Below, piece by piece: positions 1-9,005 of a stretch of 64,000 bases of DNA. Position 1 is the first letter of the stretch. Each line of letters starts with the position of its first letter. Source of the stretch: Pseudidiomarina woesei. Its GTDB lineage: Bacteria > Pseudomonadota > Gammaproteobacteria > Enterobacterales > Alteromonadaceae. Both the position numbers and the translations under genes were made by a program. The stretch spans positions 62,001-126,000 of the forward strand of contig NZ_LIPW01000001.1 of NCBI RefSeq assembly GCF_001418345.1, in the 5' to 3' direction. The notes beneath the pieces were generated by a model, which worked only from the letters and a program-made list of their open reading frames with translations, was not told the origin of the DNA and ran no database searches.

Positions 1-372
1 GGCATGGCGTTTTTGCTGCTCAGCTAAACGTTCACGGAAAGTTTTTAGTAGTTCGTCTAGGCCGCCTAGGGCTTGTAATTTGGCTTTATCTTCGTCACTA
101 AGTTGCCGTTGCAGGCTGCGCTCTAACCAGTCGGCTGGTATTGCGCTGGCTAGGTCGACTTGCTCAACCCCCTCAAAGTATTCAGCGAAGGCCCGGTCGA
201 AGCGGTCGTACTGGCTTTCGTCTTTTACCAAAACCAAGCGCGCTAAAGTGTAAAAATCATCAACATTAGCGAACACCATGCCGCGCTCAAGCGCACCGAG
301 CAAATCAAGTAGCTCGGTGAGGCTGGTGTTAAGACCATGCTTGCGCAGGCATAGAAAAAATTCAATGAGCAT
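1..372 (-). CDS. VWA-domain (CoxE-like) protein, N-terminal part, cut by window edge
   Basis: An open frame runs from an ATG at 372 to the left edge without a stop (124 codons seen). It starts MLIEFFLCLRKHGLNTS, a typical opening of CoxE-like von Willebrand factor A proteins encoded next to MoxR ATPases. The metal-binding MIDAS motif would lie in the missing C-terminal part, so the family call rests on the N-terminus and on the neighbour. It begins 15 bp after the MoxR gene on the same strand and is probably co-transcribed. The pair is inferred to act as a chaperone module for protein maturation; the target cannot be told from here. Confidence 0.7.
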   Translation of the reverse strand, partial: MLIEFFLCLRKHGLNTSLTELLDLLGALERGMVFANVDDFYTLARLVLVKDESQYDRFDRAFAEYFEGVEQVDLASAIPADWLERSLQRQLSDEDKAKLQALGGLDELLKTFRERLAEQQKRHA

Positions 373-387
373 AGTAACTCAATGCGC

Positions 388-1224
388 TTAAGACGATTGG
401 CGGCGTGACATAAAAGCTAGTTTTTCAACTAGTTGCACGTCTTGTTCGTTTTTTAATAAGGCCCCAAACATAGGCATAAGGCCGTTGCCTTTTTGTAGCT
501 CAGCTGGTGCAATTTCTTCGGCTAGCAGTAGCTTTAACCAGTCAATAAGCTCAGAGGTTGAGGGTTTTTTCTTTAAGTTAGGTACCGCGCGCAAGTCAAA
601 GAACACTTCAAGGGCGGTGCTCAATAAGTTTTTGCGAATATCTGGGTAATGTACTTGCACAATTTGCGCCAGGGTATCGGCATCTGGAAACTTAATGTAA
701 TGGAAAAAACAACGACGTAGAAATGCATCGGGCAGTTCTTTTTCGTTATTAGAGGTAATGATCACAATAGGGCGGTGTTCGGCACGCACCTGTTCGCCGG
801 TTTCGTAAACATGAAACTCCATTTGATCAAGCTCGTGCAGCAAGTCATTGGGGAACTCAATGTCGGCTTTGTCTATTTCATCAATGAGTAGCACCGGGCG
901 TTCAGGCGCCGTGAAGGCTTGCCATAGCTTGCCTGGCTTAATGTAGTTGGCAATGTCGTGAACTTTGTCGCTGCCTAACTGGCTGTCACGCAGGCGCGAC
1001 ACCGCGTCATATTCGTACAAACCTTGTTGGGCTTTGGTGGTTGACTTTATTTGCCAGCGAATAAGCGGTACGCCAAGTGAAGTGGCGAGCTCTTCAGCTA
1101 AACGGGTTTTGCCGGTGCCGGGCTCGCCCTTAAGTAACAGGGGCTTTTCAAGGGTTACTGCGGCGTTAACAGCTAGGCCGAGGTCATCGGCCACGATGTA
1201 ATTATCGGTACTTGTAAAGCTCAT
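388..1224 (-). CDS. MoxR-family AAA+ ATPase
   Basis: A 278-residue AAA+ ATPase of the MoxR group. Walker A GEPGTGKT lies at residues 33-40, Walker B LLIDEIDKA at about 112-120, and a sensor-1-like ITSNNEKELPDAFLRRC stretch follows. Length is normal for short single-domain MoxR proteins. MoxR ATPases assist assembly or metal insertion of partner complexes together with VWA proteins, and a VWA gene follows directly downstream. No substrate enzyme gene is visible inside the window. The ATG at 1224 is the natural start because the conserved N-terminus begins right after it. Confidence 0.9.
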   Translation of the reverse strand: MSFTSTDNYIVADDLGLAVNAAVTLEKPLLLKGEPGTGKTRLAEELATSLGVPLIRWQIKSTTKAQQGLYEYDAVSRLRDSQLGSDKVHDIANYIKPGKLWQAFTAPERPVLLIDEIDKADIEFPNDLLHELDQMEFHVYETGEQVRAEHRPIVIITSNNEKELPDAFLRRCFFHYIKFPDADTLAQIVQVHYPDIRKNLLSTALEVFFDLRAVPNLKKKPSTSELIDWLKLLLAEEIAPAELQKGNGLMPMFGALLKNEQDVQLVEKLAFMSRRQSS

Positions 1225-1246
1225 GTATTCCTCTGGGGTAGTCGAT

Positions 1247-1624
1247 TTATTTGACGATTTTGCCAGAATTTTCGAGGTATTTCCTCCCGTTTGACTTCAC
1301 TTTACCAAAATCCATGTGCTCAGAGCCTAAGTGCACTTCTTCCAGTACTTCTTGTAAATCGTCAACTTCGTCGTCAAGTTTTTGCAAGGCTTCTTCAAGG
1401 GTGTAGGTGAGCTGGTGAATTTCAGCCATTTTTTGTGGTGTTAACTCGCCATGCATAAGCTCTTCAAGTTTTTTATTGTATTCACGCATGTTATCAAGCG
1501 CTTGTTGCAGAGTTTCTGACTTTTTGCCTTTGAAATGATCAGGGCGTTTGTCGTCACTTGCGTATGAAGGCGCTGCAACTAAAACCAAAGCGAGGGCGGC
1601 AGAAATAACAGATAACTTTTTCAT
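1247..1624 (-). CDS. DUF6746 family secreted small protein
   Basis: A 125-residue protein with an N-terminal signal peptide (MKKLSVISAALALVLVAAPSYA, cleavage likely after SYA) and a charged helical mature part rich in Glu, Lys and Leu, which suggests a periplasmic helical bundle. It resembles the uncharacterised DUF6746 family; the function is unknown. An ATG four codons upstream (1636) exists, but a GGAG motif sits between the two ATGs at proper distance for the one at 1624, so I chose 1624. A near-perfect Fur box lies about 30 bp upstream, suggesting repression by iron. It stands alone between the MoxR gene and DUF3080. Confidence 0.8.
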   Translation of the reverse strand: MKKLSVISAALALVLVAAPSYASDDKRPDHFKGKKSETLQQALDNMREYNKKLEELMHGELTPQKMAEIHQLTYTLEEALQKLDDEVDDLQEVLEEVHLGSEHMDFGKVKSNGRKYLENSGKIVK

Positions 1625-1654
1625 AGGGTTCTCCAAAAGAATTACTTTTACAAA

Positions 1655-1669
1655 TGAGAATTATTATCA
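1655..1669 (-). promoter_or_regulatory. Fur box upstream of the DUF6746 gene
   Basis: Read on the minus strand the site is TGATAATAATTCTCA, matching 14 of 15 positions of the 7-1-7 Fur consensus TGATAATNATTATCA. It ends about 30 bp before the ATG at 1624, a position where Fur would block RNA polymerase. No other equally good match was noticed nearby. Binding is inferred. Confidence 0.7.
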
Positions 1670-1763
1670 ATAAGGTATCATTAAATGTTCATTTAGCCAA
1701 GTACAATAGGCGTTTGGTTTTACGCATACTTTTAAGCTTAATTTTATCCATACATAGCTTAAG

Positions 1764-2819
1764 TTAAGCGCCCGGCGTAAATTCACAATCACGGAAAAAC
1801 TGTTGCCAATACTGCACATGATTACGGGTTATTGCTTTTACCTGATCATCTAGTGCGACAATATGTCGCAAATGCGTTTGCCAAGCAGGAAGCGGCGTGT
1901 CTAACGCTTGAATATAGGGCTCCAGTTGTGCAGCTTGGTGGGTTAATGCATTTAAGTGGCGCTGCACCGGCCCGCTAAAACGCGCAATAAATACCTGGCG
2001 CAACACCTGAGCACGTTTGGGAACACCAGCCGATAAACAGCCAGCGTTGTGGCTGAGGTTGCTTACCAGCGGTTCAAGCTGTTGAATATAGGCATGGTTG
2101 TCATGCAAGGCTCGCCATAGCTGAGCAATGTAGGCGTCTTTGTCTAAGCGCTCGAGAGCTGCGATTAATTCAGGTTCAGTAGGTAATGGGGCTTGATCAT
2201 CGAGAACCTGTAAAAGGGTATTCATGGCGCTAAATAGTGGCGCCAGAGTACTACTGTCGGGCTTGGCAAGCGGCCTGTCAGCCATGCTGATGATATTTCG
2301 TATAGCGTAATCTTGAGTGATCGCTTGAGTGCGTAGCTGTGGCATGAGCTTGCGTTTTGCTTCGGCCTGTTGTTGAACGCGTTTTGCGAGCTCTGGGTTT
2401 TCGTTGTGCAATTGCTTCGCACATAACTGCAAAGCTTCGGTTAATTGGCGATCATAAAAATATCGCAGCACGCCTTGTTGCAGGCGCCCTAGCGAGCTAT
2501 TGCGTTCAGCAATCAATGGCCCTGCGGCGCAGGCATCTAGGCGCATGGCGTCGAGTAATGAAATTTCAATGCGCTCAATCAACAAACGCAAATCACGAGC
2601 GCTTGGGGGCTGAATGCGAGGCACAGGCTGATAATTGACTGCGGGTTGATTTAGCGTGTTGGCCACCCGTTGTTGATAGTCATGCAGGTGGCTTAAACCT
2701 TCTGGGGCAGGGCTGCAGGCACTGAGCATGACGAGTGCCACGCAGCACAGCGCCAAGCATTGCCTGAGCACTGCACAGCTATGGTCAAACTTAGCGTTTA
2801 ACGTTACAATTTTTCCCAT
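1764..2819 (-). CDS. DUF3080 family lipoprotein
   Basis: A 351-residue putative lipoprotein. A hydrophobic stretch ends in a lipobox LSAC (the Cys is about residue 35 from the chosen start), followed by a helical mature domain typical of DUF3080, a gammaproteobacterial family of unknown function. The longest frame reaches 2930, but that would run into the divergent riboflavin synthase gene beginning at 2862. The ATG at 2819 avoids this, although its ribosome binding site is poor, so the exact start is uncertain. The Cys after the lipobox predicts membrane anchoring by lipidation. Its genetic neighbourhood gives no functional clue. Confidence 0.75.
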   Translation of the reverse strand: MGKIVTLNAKFDHSCAVLRQCLALCCVALVMLSACSPAPEGLSHLHDYQQRVANTLNQPAVNYQPVPRIQPPSARDLRLLIERIEISLLDAMRLDACAAGPLIAERNSSLGRLQQGVLRYFYDRQLTEALQLCAKQLHNENPELAKRVQQQAEAKRKLMPQLRTQAITQDYAIRNIISMADRPLAKPDSSTLAPLFSAMNTLLQVLDDQAPLPTEPELIAALERLDKDAYIAQLWRALHDNHAYIQQLEPLVSNLSHNAGCLSAGVPKRAQVLRQVFIARFSGPVQRHLNALTHQAAQLEPYIQALDTPLPAWQTHLRHIVALDDQVKAITRNHVQYWQQFFRDCEFTPGA

Positions 2820-2861
2820 TGAAAGTTTTGCCACTGAAAGGCCCCGACATAAAGAGACATT

Positions 2862-3458
2862 ATGTTTACAGGTATTGTACAAACCCAAGCTCGCGTTGCC
2901 CAATTGAATGATCGCGAGCAATTTCGTCAATTAACCGTGCAGGTTGCCCCTGAATATTTGCAGCACGTGGCGCTAGGCGCAAGTATTGCAATTAATGGCT
3001 GTTGTTTAACCGTGGTGGCTTTTACGGCTGATACGGTTAGTTTTGACATTATTGACGAAACGCTACGCTTAACCAACCTTGGTGCATTAACCACAGGTGA
3101 TAACGTGAACTTTGAACGTTCGCTCAAAGTGGGCGATGAAATGGGCGGGCACTATGTATCCGGTCATATTCACTGTACAGGTTCGGTAGTAAAGCGTGAG
3201 CGCAGTGCTGACAATTTGGCCTTATGGATTGAGTTTCCAGAGCAATTCAAAGCCTATGTACTCGCCAAAGGCTTTATTAGCGTTAATGGCGCTAGTTTAA
3301 CGGTGGGGCAGGTAGAAAGTAACCGTTTTAGCTTACATTTAATTCCAGAAACCTTGCGGTTAACCAACATTGAGACGGCCGATGTGGTGAACCTAGAGTT
3401 CGATCAGCAAACCATGACCATTGTGGAAACGGTTGAACGCGTACTTGCGCAACGTTAA
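2862..3458 (+). CDS. ribE: Riboflavin synthase alpha subunit
   Basis: A 198-residue enzyme that dismutates two 6,7-dimethyl-8-ribityllumazine molecules to riboflavin. It begins MFTGIVQ and contains two similar lumazine-binding barrels: residues about 1-90 with GASIAINGCCLTV, and 98-185 with GFISVNGASLTV. Length is normal. It is monocistronic here, away from ribBA/ribH. No FMN riboswitch fold is apparent in the short leader. An AAAGAGA motif serves as ribosome binding site. It converges on the next gene so closely that the two TAA stops share the palindrome TTAA at 3455-3458. Also called ribC in some species. Confidence 0.95.
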   Translation: MFTGIVQTQARVAQLNDREQFRQLTVQVAPEYLQHVALGASIAINGCCLTVVAFTADTVSFDIIDETLRLTNLGALTTGDNVNFERSLKVGDEMGGHYVSGHIHCTGSVVKRERSADNLALWIEFPEQFKAYVLAKGFISVNGASLTVGQVESNRFSLHLIPETLRLTNIETADVVNLEFDQQTMTIVETVERVLAQR

Positions 3459-3664
3459 TAAAAGTTTTCGTCGTCGCTTGCGACGCGCACAAATATCTTG
3501 TCGTTAACTTGGTCTAATTTAACTAACAGATGAATGTCGGCACCACAGGCACGGCATTCGTCTTGGTAGTCTTGATCACCCGCTGAGGCGTCAATACTCA
3601 CGTGAATGTGGTGCCCGCAATGTGGGCAGCGTAAGCCGGCGTCGTACAGTTTGTCGGCATTCAT
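3455..3664 (-). CDS. CPXCG-motif cysteine-rich protein (zinc ribbon)
   Basis: A 69-residue protein with two cysteine pairs, CPHCG near residue 13 and CRAC near residue 38, forming a likely zinc ribbon as in the CPXCG small-protein family. The function is unknown. The frame can be extended by 17 residues, but GGAGG lies at optimal distance before the ATG at 3664, so the shorter form is chosen. It converges on ribE with overlapping stop codons. The C-terminal part is acidic. Confidence 0.85.
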   Translation of the reverse strand: MNADKLYDAGLRCPHCGHHIHVSIDASAGDQDYQDECRACGADIHLLVKLDQVNDKIFVRVASDDENFY

Positions 3665-3771
3665 GAAAACCTCCAAGTGCTGTTTGTAACTAAGTTTAGT
3701 ATGGCTTAGATTCAAAATTTTGCCTGTTGGTTCACCTGAATTTAACGCTTTAATTCGCCCCGGCCGCTAAC

Positions 3772-4689
3772 TTATTGAATTCCAAATAACAGCGCGATGC
3801 CGCTAACCGCAATAAGGGCACCGATGATGCTGCGCGCAGAAAGTGGTTGGCCGCGTAACCACTGAATGGGGATTAACCATAACGGCGCGGTAGCAAGAAG
3901 TGTTTGCGCAAGGCCCGGGTTGATATACGCAATGGCGGTTTGCTGCAGCCATATGGCCAAAAAGGTGCCCATGACAATGGCCGTGAGCAGCCAAGGAATT
4001 GACGTGTGACGCAGTGCTGCGCGCGTTGATTTGATTAAGCTGGGTTTGAGTAGAACTAACGCAATGTTAAGAGCCAAAGTACCGGCGAGCAATCGCAGCA
4101 GGGCTGCATTGAGCGGATTCATGTCGAATTCTTGCAGGGCATGAAATGACATCACCAACCCCAAGGCTTGGCACAAAGCCGCGCCAATTCCAGCAGCTAC
4201 ACCACTTACGCTAAGCTGAACGCGTTCGGCGCTGCGTGGTTTTTCGCTAATCACCACAAAAATACCCGCAATAATCACTAAGGCTGCGGCTACTTCGTAC
4301 CAGTGCATGCCTTGCGCGAGTAATATCCACGCCAATAACGCCGCAAACGGCGGTGCTAAGTACTCTAACAACATGGTGTGCCAAGGGCCTAAGCGTCGCA
4401 GCGCGGCAAAATAAAGCGTGTCACCAAGGGTAATGCCAATAACGCCACTGGCTAATAGCAAGTAGGTGGCGAGGTTGCCTTGTAGCTGCAATAACTGCCC
4501 ACTAAACCAACCAGCAAGCAGCAATAATGGGCATGCAACAATGCCTTTTACCAGGTTTAGTTGAGCAGCAGACAAATAGCTGCCTGCTTGGCTATATAAC
4601 AACGTCGCCAGCGCCCAAAAAAGCGCAGCGGTGAGAGCGGCCAAAGGCCCAATGAATGTGGTTGCTAGGGTTTCCATGGCGGGCATCAT
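3772..4689 (-). CDS. DMT-superfamily EamA transporter
   Basis: A 305-residue inner-membrane protein with about ten hydrophobic segments arranged as two EamA repeats, typical of drug/metabolite transporters that export metabolites or amino acids. The substrate cannot be assigned. The frame has two possible starts, ATG at 4689 and an internal ATG four codons in; neither has a strong Shine-Dalgarno. It is divergent from thrS, with about 70 bp for both promoters. Confidence 0.85.
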   Translation of the reverse strand: MMPAMETLATTFIGPLAALTAALFWALATLLYSQAGSYLSAAQLNLVKGIVACPLLLLAGWFSGQLLQLQGNLATYLLLASGVIGITLGDTLYFAALRRLGPWHTMLLEYLAPPFAALLAWILLAQGMHWYEVAAALVIIAGIFVVISEKPRSAERVQLSVSGVAAGIGAALCQALGLVMSFHALQEFDMNPLNAALLRLLAGTLALNIALVLLKPSLIKSTRAALRHTSIPWLLTAIVMGTFLAIWLQQTAIAYINPGLAQTLLATAPLWLIPIQWLRGQPLSARSIIGALIAVSGIALLFGIQ

Positions 4690-4761
4690 ACGCTATAGTG
4701 TGGCCTTTCAAAATAACAAGTGACACTTGGTAGGTGCCACCACTGTAAAAAGGACAAAAAA

Positions 4762-6678
4762 ATGCCTGTAGTAACACTCCCCGACGGAAGTAAACGTAGT
4801 TTCGACAAGCCTGTTTCTATTCTCGACGTTGCCCAAGATATTGGCCCTGGTTTAGCCAAAGCCACGGTTGCTGGGCGTATTAATGGCGAGCTTGCAGATG
4901 CTTGTGACTTAATTACCGATGATGCCTCGGTTCAGATCATTACGCCTAAAGATGACGACGGTGTACACATTATTCGTCATAGCTGTGCGCACTTGCTAGG
5001 CCATGCGCTGAAGCAAATGTTCCCAGACGTTAAAATGGCGATTGGTCCGGTTATCGACAACGGTTTTTATTACGATGTTGATATGGAGCACACGTTAACT
5101 GCAGATGACTTGCAAGCGCTTGAAAAACGTATGCTTGAGTTGGCAAAAACCGAATACAACGTGGTGAAAAAGAAGGTCAGCTGGGCCGAAGCTCGCGAAA
5201 CCTTCGTGAGCCGCCATGAACCGTACAAAGTTGAAATTTTAGACGACGACATTAGCCGTGACGACCGTCCGGGCTTGTATCACCATGAAGAATATATCGA
5301 CATGTGTCGTGGCCCGCACGTACCGAATATGCGCTTTTGCCAGCATTTCAAAATTATGAAAGTGGCGGGTGCTTATTGGCGTGGTAAGTCTGACAACAAA
5401 ATGTTGCAACGGGTTTATGGCACCGCTTGGGCTGACAAGAAGCAACTAAAAGCTTACTTGCAGCGCTTAGAAGAAGCCGAGAAGCGTGACCACCGTAAAA
5501 TTGGTAAAACCCAAGACTTATTCCATTGGCAGGAAGAAGCACCAGGTATGGTGTTTTGGCACAACAATGGTTGGACGGTGTTCTTAGAGCTTGAGCGCTT
5601 TATTCGTGAAAAACTGCGTGAATACCAGTATCAAGAAGTGAAAGGCCCATTGATGATGGACCGTGTGTTGTGGGAGCGTTCTGGCCACTGGGAGAAGTTC
5701 TCAGACCTCATGTTCACAACAGCGTCTGAAAACCGTGAATATGCCATTAAGCCAATGAACTGCCCTGGCCACGTGCAAATTTTTAATCAGGGTTTGAAGT
5801 CTTACCGTGATTTGCCGCTGCGTATGGCTGAATTTGGCTCGTGTCACCGTAATGAGCCTTCTGGTGCGTTGCACGGCTTGATGCGTGTGCGTGGCTTTAC
5901 TCAAGACGACGCGCATATCTTCTGTACCGACGCACAAGTACAAGAAGAAGTAAGCGGTTGCATTAAAATGGTGTACGAAACCTATAAAACCTTTGGTTTC
6001 GATGACATTGTGGTGAAATTATCAACCCGCCCAGAAAAGCGTTTAGGCGACGATGCCACTTGGGATCATGCTGAGCAAGCATTGGCTGATGCGTTGAAAA
6101 ATAACGGCATTGAATTTGAATATTTGCCGGGCGAGGGCGCGTTTTATGGCCCGAAAATTGAATTTACCCTGCATGATTGCTTAGGTCGTGCATGGCAGTG
6201 TGGCACCGTACAGCTTGACTTTGCTTTACCTGGCCGCCTCGGTGCAACCTATGTGGGCGAAGACAATGAGCGCCATACGCCAGTGATGATTCACCGTGCG
6301 ATTTTGGGCTCACTTGAACGCTTTATGGGCATCATTATTGAAGAATACGCGGGTTATTTCCCAACTTGGTTGGCACCAACGCAGGTTGTGGTGATGAATA
6401 TTACCGATAATCAGCGCGATTATGCCATTAAAACGGTAAAAGAATTGAATAAACTTGGATTTAGAGCCATTGCTGACTTGAGAAATGAGAAAATAGGCTT
6501 TAAAATTCGCGAGCACACTCTAAAACGTGTACCATACTTGCTTGTTGTTGGCGACAAAGAAGTCGAAAACCAAGCGGTTGCGGTGCGTACTCGTCGCGGT
6601 GAAGACCACGGTGTTAAAGGGCTACAGCAATTTATCACTGAACTTACCGACGAAGTAAACAGCCGCAAGATTAGTTAA
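4762..6678 (+). CDS. thrS: Threonine-tRNA ligase
   Basis: A 638-residue class II aminoacyl-tRNA synthetase charging tRNA-Thr. An N-terminal TGS domain (1-60), an editing domain (about 65-225, with [10 protein letters not shown]), a catalytic core ([20 protein letters not shown]) with zinc-ligand Cys/His residues, and a C-terminal anticodon-binding domain are all seen. Length is close to the E. coli enzyme (642). The frame extends 14 codons further upstream, but AGGA seven bases before the ATG at 4762 and the family N-terminus ([10 protein letters not shown]) fix this start. It heads the thrS-infC-rpmI-rplT cluster; infC follows after 19 bp. Confidence 0.97.
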   Translation: MPVVTLPDGSKRSFDKPVSILDVAQDIGPGLAKATVAGRINGELADACDLITDDASVQIITPKDDDGVHIIRHSCAHLLGHALKQMFPDVKMAIGPVIDNGFYYDVDMEHTLTADDLQALEKRMLELAKTEYNVVKKKVSWAEARETFVSRHEPYKVEILDDDISRDDRPGLYHHEEYIDMCRGPHVPNMRFCQHFKIMKVAGAYWRGKSDNKMLQRVYGTAWADKKQLKAYLQRLEEAEKRDHRKIGKTQDLFHWQEEAPGMVFWHNNGWTVFLELERFIREKLREYQYQEVKGPLMMDRVLWERSGHWEKFSDLMFTTASENREYAIKPMNCPGHVQIFNQGLKSYRDLPLRMAEFGSCHRNEPSGALHGLMRVRGFTQDDAHIFCTDAQVQEEVSGCIKMVYETYKTFGFDDIVVKLSTRPEKRLGDDATWDHAEQALADALKNNGIEFEYLPGEGAFYGPKIEFTLHDCLGRAWQCGTVQLDFALPGRLGATYVGEDNERHTPVMIHRAILGSLERFMGIIIEEYAGYFPTWLAPTQVVVMNITDNQRDYAIKTVKELNKLGFRAIADLRNEKIGFKIREHTLKRVPYLLVVGDKEVENQAVAVRTRRGEDHGVKGLQQFITELTDEVNSRKIS

Positions 6679-6697
6679 TTGATTGGAGGAATGACCC

Positions 6698-7240
6698 ATT
6701 AAAGGCGGAAAAAGAACTCAGAAAGCTGGTGACAAAAATCGGATCAACGAAGAAATTCGCGTTAATGAAGTACGACTCATTGGTGTCGAGGGTGAACAGA
6801 TTGGCGTCGTAGGTATTCAAGAAGCTCTTACTGCAGCCGAAGAGGCTGGTGTTGATCTGGTGGAAATAAGCCCGAATGCGGAGCCACCGGTTTGTCGTCT
6901 GATGGATTATGGCAAGTTCCTCTACGAGAAAGCTAAGAACGCGAAAGAGCAAAAGAAAAACCAGAAACAGATCCAGGTTAAGGAAGTTAAATTCCGTCCT
7001 GGAACTGACGAAGGCGATTATCAGGTAAAACTACGCAACCTGACTCGCTTTCTGGAGGGAGGTGACAAAACTAAAGTCACTATTCGTTTCCGTGGCCGGG
7101 AAATGGCACATCAAGAGTTGGGTATTGAATTGCTAGAGCGCATTAAAACCGATCTAGAAGAAATCTCAACTTGCGAATCGTTCCCAAGACGTGCTGAGGG
7201 TCGCCAGATGATTATGGTTCTGGCCCCTGCTAAGAAGTAA
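6698..7240 (+). CDS. infC: Translation initiation factor IF-3 (AUU start)
   Basis: A 180-residue factor that keeps ribosomal subunits apart and proofreads initiator tRNA and start codon. No ATG begins the gene; the conserved N-terminus (Met)-KGGKRTQ is encoded from an ATT at 6698, preceded by GGAGGA at 6685-6690. This is the classical gammaproteobacterial AUU start that lets IF3 repress its own synthesis. The helical linker and the C-terminal domain ([19 protein letters not shown], then KEVKFRP) are present. A minimal reading frame ATG-ACC-CAT-TAA at 6691-6702 overlaps the AUU codon in another frame. An annotation restricted to ATG/GTG/TTG would wrongly start at the internal GTG 6860. Confidence 0.96.
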   Translation: MKGGKRTQKAGDKNRINEEIRVNEVRLIGVEGEQIGVVGIQEALTAAEEAGVDLVEISPNAEPPVCRLMDYGKFLYEKAKNAKEQKKNQKQIQVKEVKFRPGTDEGDYQVKLRNLTRFLEGGDKTKVTIRFRGREMAHQELGIELLERIKTDLEEISTCESFPRRAEGRQMIMVLAPAKK

Positions 7241-7243
7241 CTG

Positions 7244-7292
7244 TGGTTTGCAAGTAGGGCGGCTGTTGGCAACAACACCAAACTCACCCTGT
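7244..7292 (+). promoter_or_regulatory. Possible L20 autoregulatory mRNA element
   Basis: The 84-bp gap between infC and rpmI can form interleaved pairings: GTTTG (7246-7250) with CAAAC (7279-7283), AGGG (7256-7259) with CCCT (7287-7290), around a small TGTT/AACA hairpin (7264-7274). The order 1-2-1'-2' is pseudoknot-like. In E. coli L20 represses rpmI-rplT by binding a pseudoknot at this place. The stems are short, so this is a suggestion only. Confidence 0.3.
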
Positions 7293-7324
7293 TACACTTT
7301 TATTAACAATGCGGAGTAATTTTC

Positions 7325-7522
7325 ATGCCGAAAATGAAATCCAGAAAGAGCGCGTCAAAGCGCTTTAAGAAAACCGCTTCAGGCGGCTACAAATGTAAAC
7401 AGTCTCATTTGCGTCACATCCTGACCAAAAAGAGTTCAAAGCGGAAACGTCACCTGCGCGCTAAGAGCATGGTGCACGAGGCCGATGTTGGCTTAATTCA
7501 GCGCATGTTACCATTCGCGTAA
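7325..7522 (+). CDS. rpmI: 50S ribosomal protein L35
   Basis: A 65-residue highly basic protein of the large ribosomal subunit. It starts [15 protein letters not shown] and ends in the family-typical QRMLPFA. A GGAG motif precedes the ATG. It lies between infC and rplT with 16 bp to rplT, so the two are translationally linked as in other proteobacteria, where L20 controls both. Confidence 0.97.
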   Translation: MPKMKSRKSASKRFKKTASGGYKCKQSHLRHILTKKSSKRKRHLRAKSMVHEADVGLIQRMLPFA

Positions 7523-7538
7523 GGGAAGGAGATAGCAA

Positions 7539-7892
7539 ATGGCACGAGTAAAACGTGGTGTGATCGCGCGTGCGCGTCACAAGAAAGTCCTGAAGCAGGC
7601 GAAAGGTTATTATGGTGCTCGTTCACGTGTTTATCGCGTAGCGAAGCAAGCCGTTATCAAAGCTGGTCAATATGCATACCGTGACCGCCGTGCGAAGAAA
7701 CGTCAATTCCGTCAATTGTGGATTGTTCGTATCAACGCTGCAGCGCGTCAAAACGGTTTGTCATACAGCCGCTTTATCAATGGCTTGAAAAAAGCATCTG
7801 TAGAAATCGATCGTAAAATCCTTGCTGACATCGCAGTTCACGACCAAAACGGTTTTGCTGCGCTGGTAGAGAAAGCGAAAGGCTCTCTGTAA
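7539..7892 (+). CDS. rplT: 50S ribosomal protein L20
   Basis: A 117-residue basic large-subunit protein with an essential early role in 23S rRNA folding, also a likely repressor of rpmI-rplT translation. The long basic N-terminal helix ([16 protein letters not shown]) and the globular end ([19 protein letters not shown]) are intact, at standard length. It has a GGAAGGAGA ribosome binding site. It is followed by a strong terminator, so the translation cluster ends here before pheST. Confidence 0.97.
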   Translation: MARVKRGVIARARHKKVLKQAKGYYGARSRVYRVAKQAVIKAGQYAYRDRRAKKRQFRQLWIVRINAAARQNGLSYSRFINGLKKASVEIDRKILADIAVHDQNGFAALVEKAKGSL

Positions 7893-7910
7893 GCGAGTTG
7901 AAATGTCGAA

Positions 7911-7938
7911 AAAGGGAGCGTAACTGCTCCCTTTTTTT
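7911..7938 (+). terminator. Rho-independent terminator after rplT
   Basis: A perfect 9-bp stem AAAGGGAGC / GCTCCCTTT with a 6-nt loop is followed by an uninterrupted T run. It separates the rplT transcript from pheS, though read-through to pheST cannot be excluded. Confidence 0.9.
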
Positions 7939-7995
7939 ATGCTTTTTCGGTATCATTGAGCACTTTCTTTTAGTAATCATTCGCGTGAGTCATAA

Positions 7996-8988
<993 letters not shown>

Positions 8989-9005
8989 CAGCCGCAGGTA
9001 AGCAA

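Noticed and set aside
965-1201. Reading frame opposite to the MoxR gene
   Set aside because: Shadow of a clearly conserved ATPase; composition is that of an antisense frame.
2820-2861. FMN riboswitch before riboflavin synthase
   Set aside because: The leader is far too short and has none of the conserved riboswitch segments.
2820-2930. Longer N-terminus of the DUF3080 lipoprotein
   Set aside because: It would overlap the 5' part of the riboflavin synthase gene and push the lipobox to residue 72.
7939-7959. Leader peptide MLFRYH before pheS as a Phe attenuator
   Set aside because: Only one Phe codon, it overlaps the rplT terminator tail, has no ribosome binding site and no following hairpin pair.
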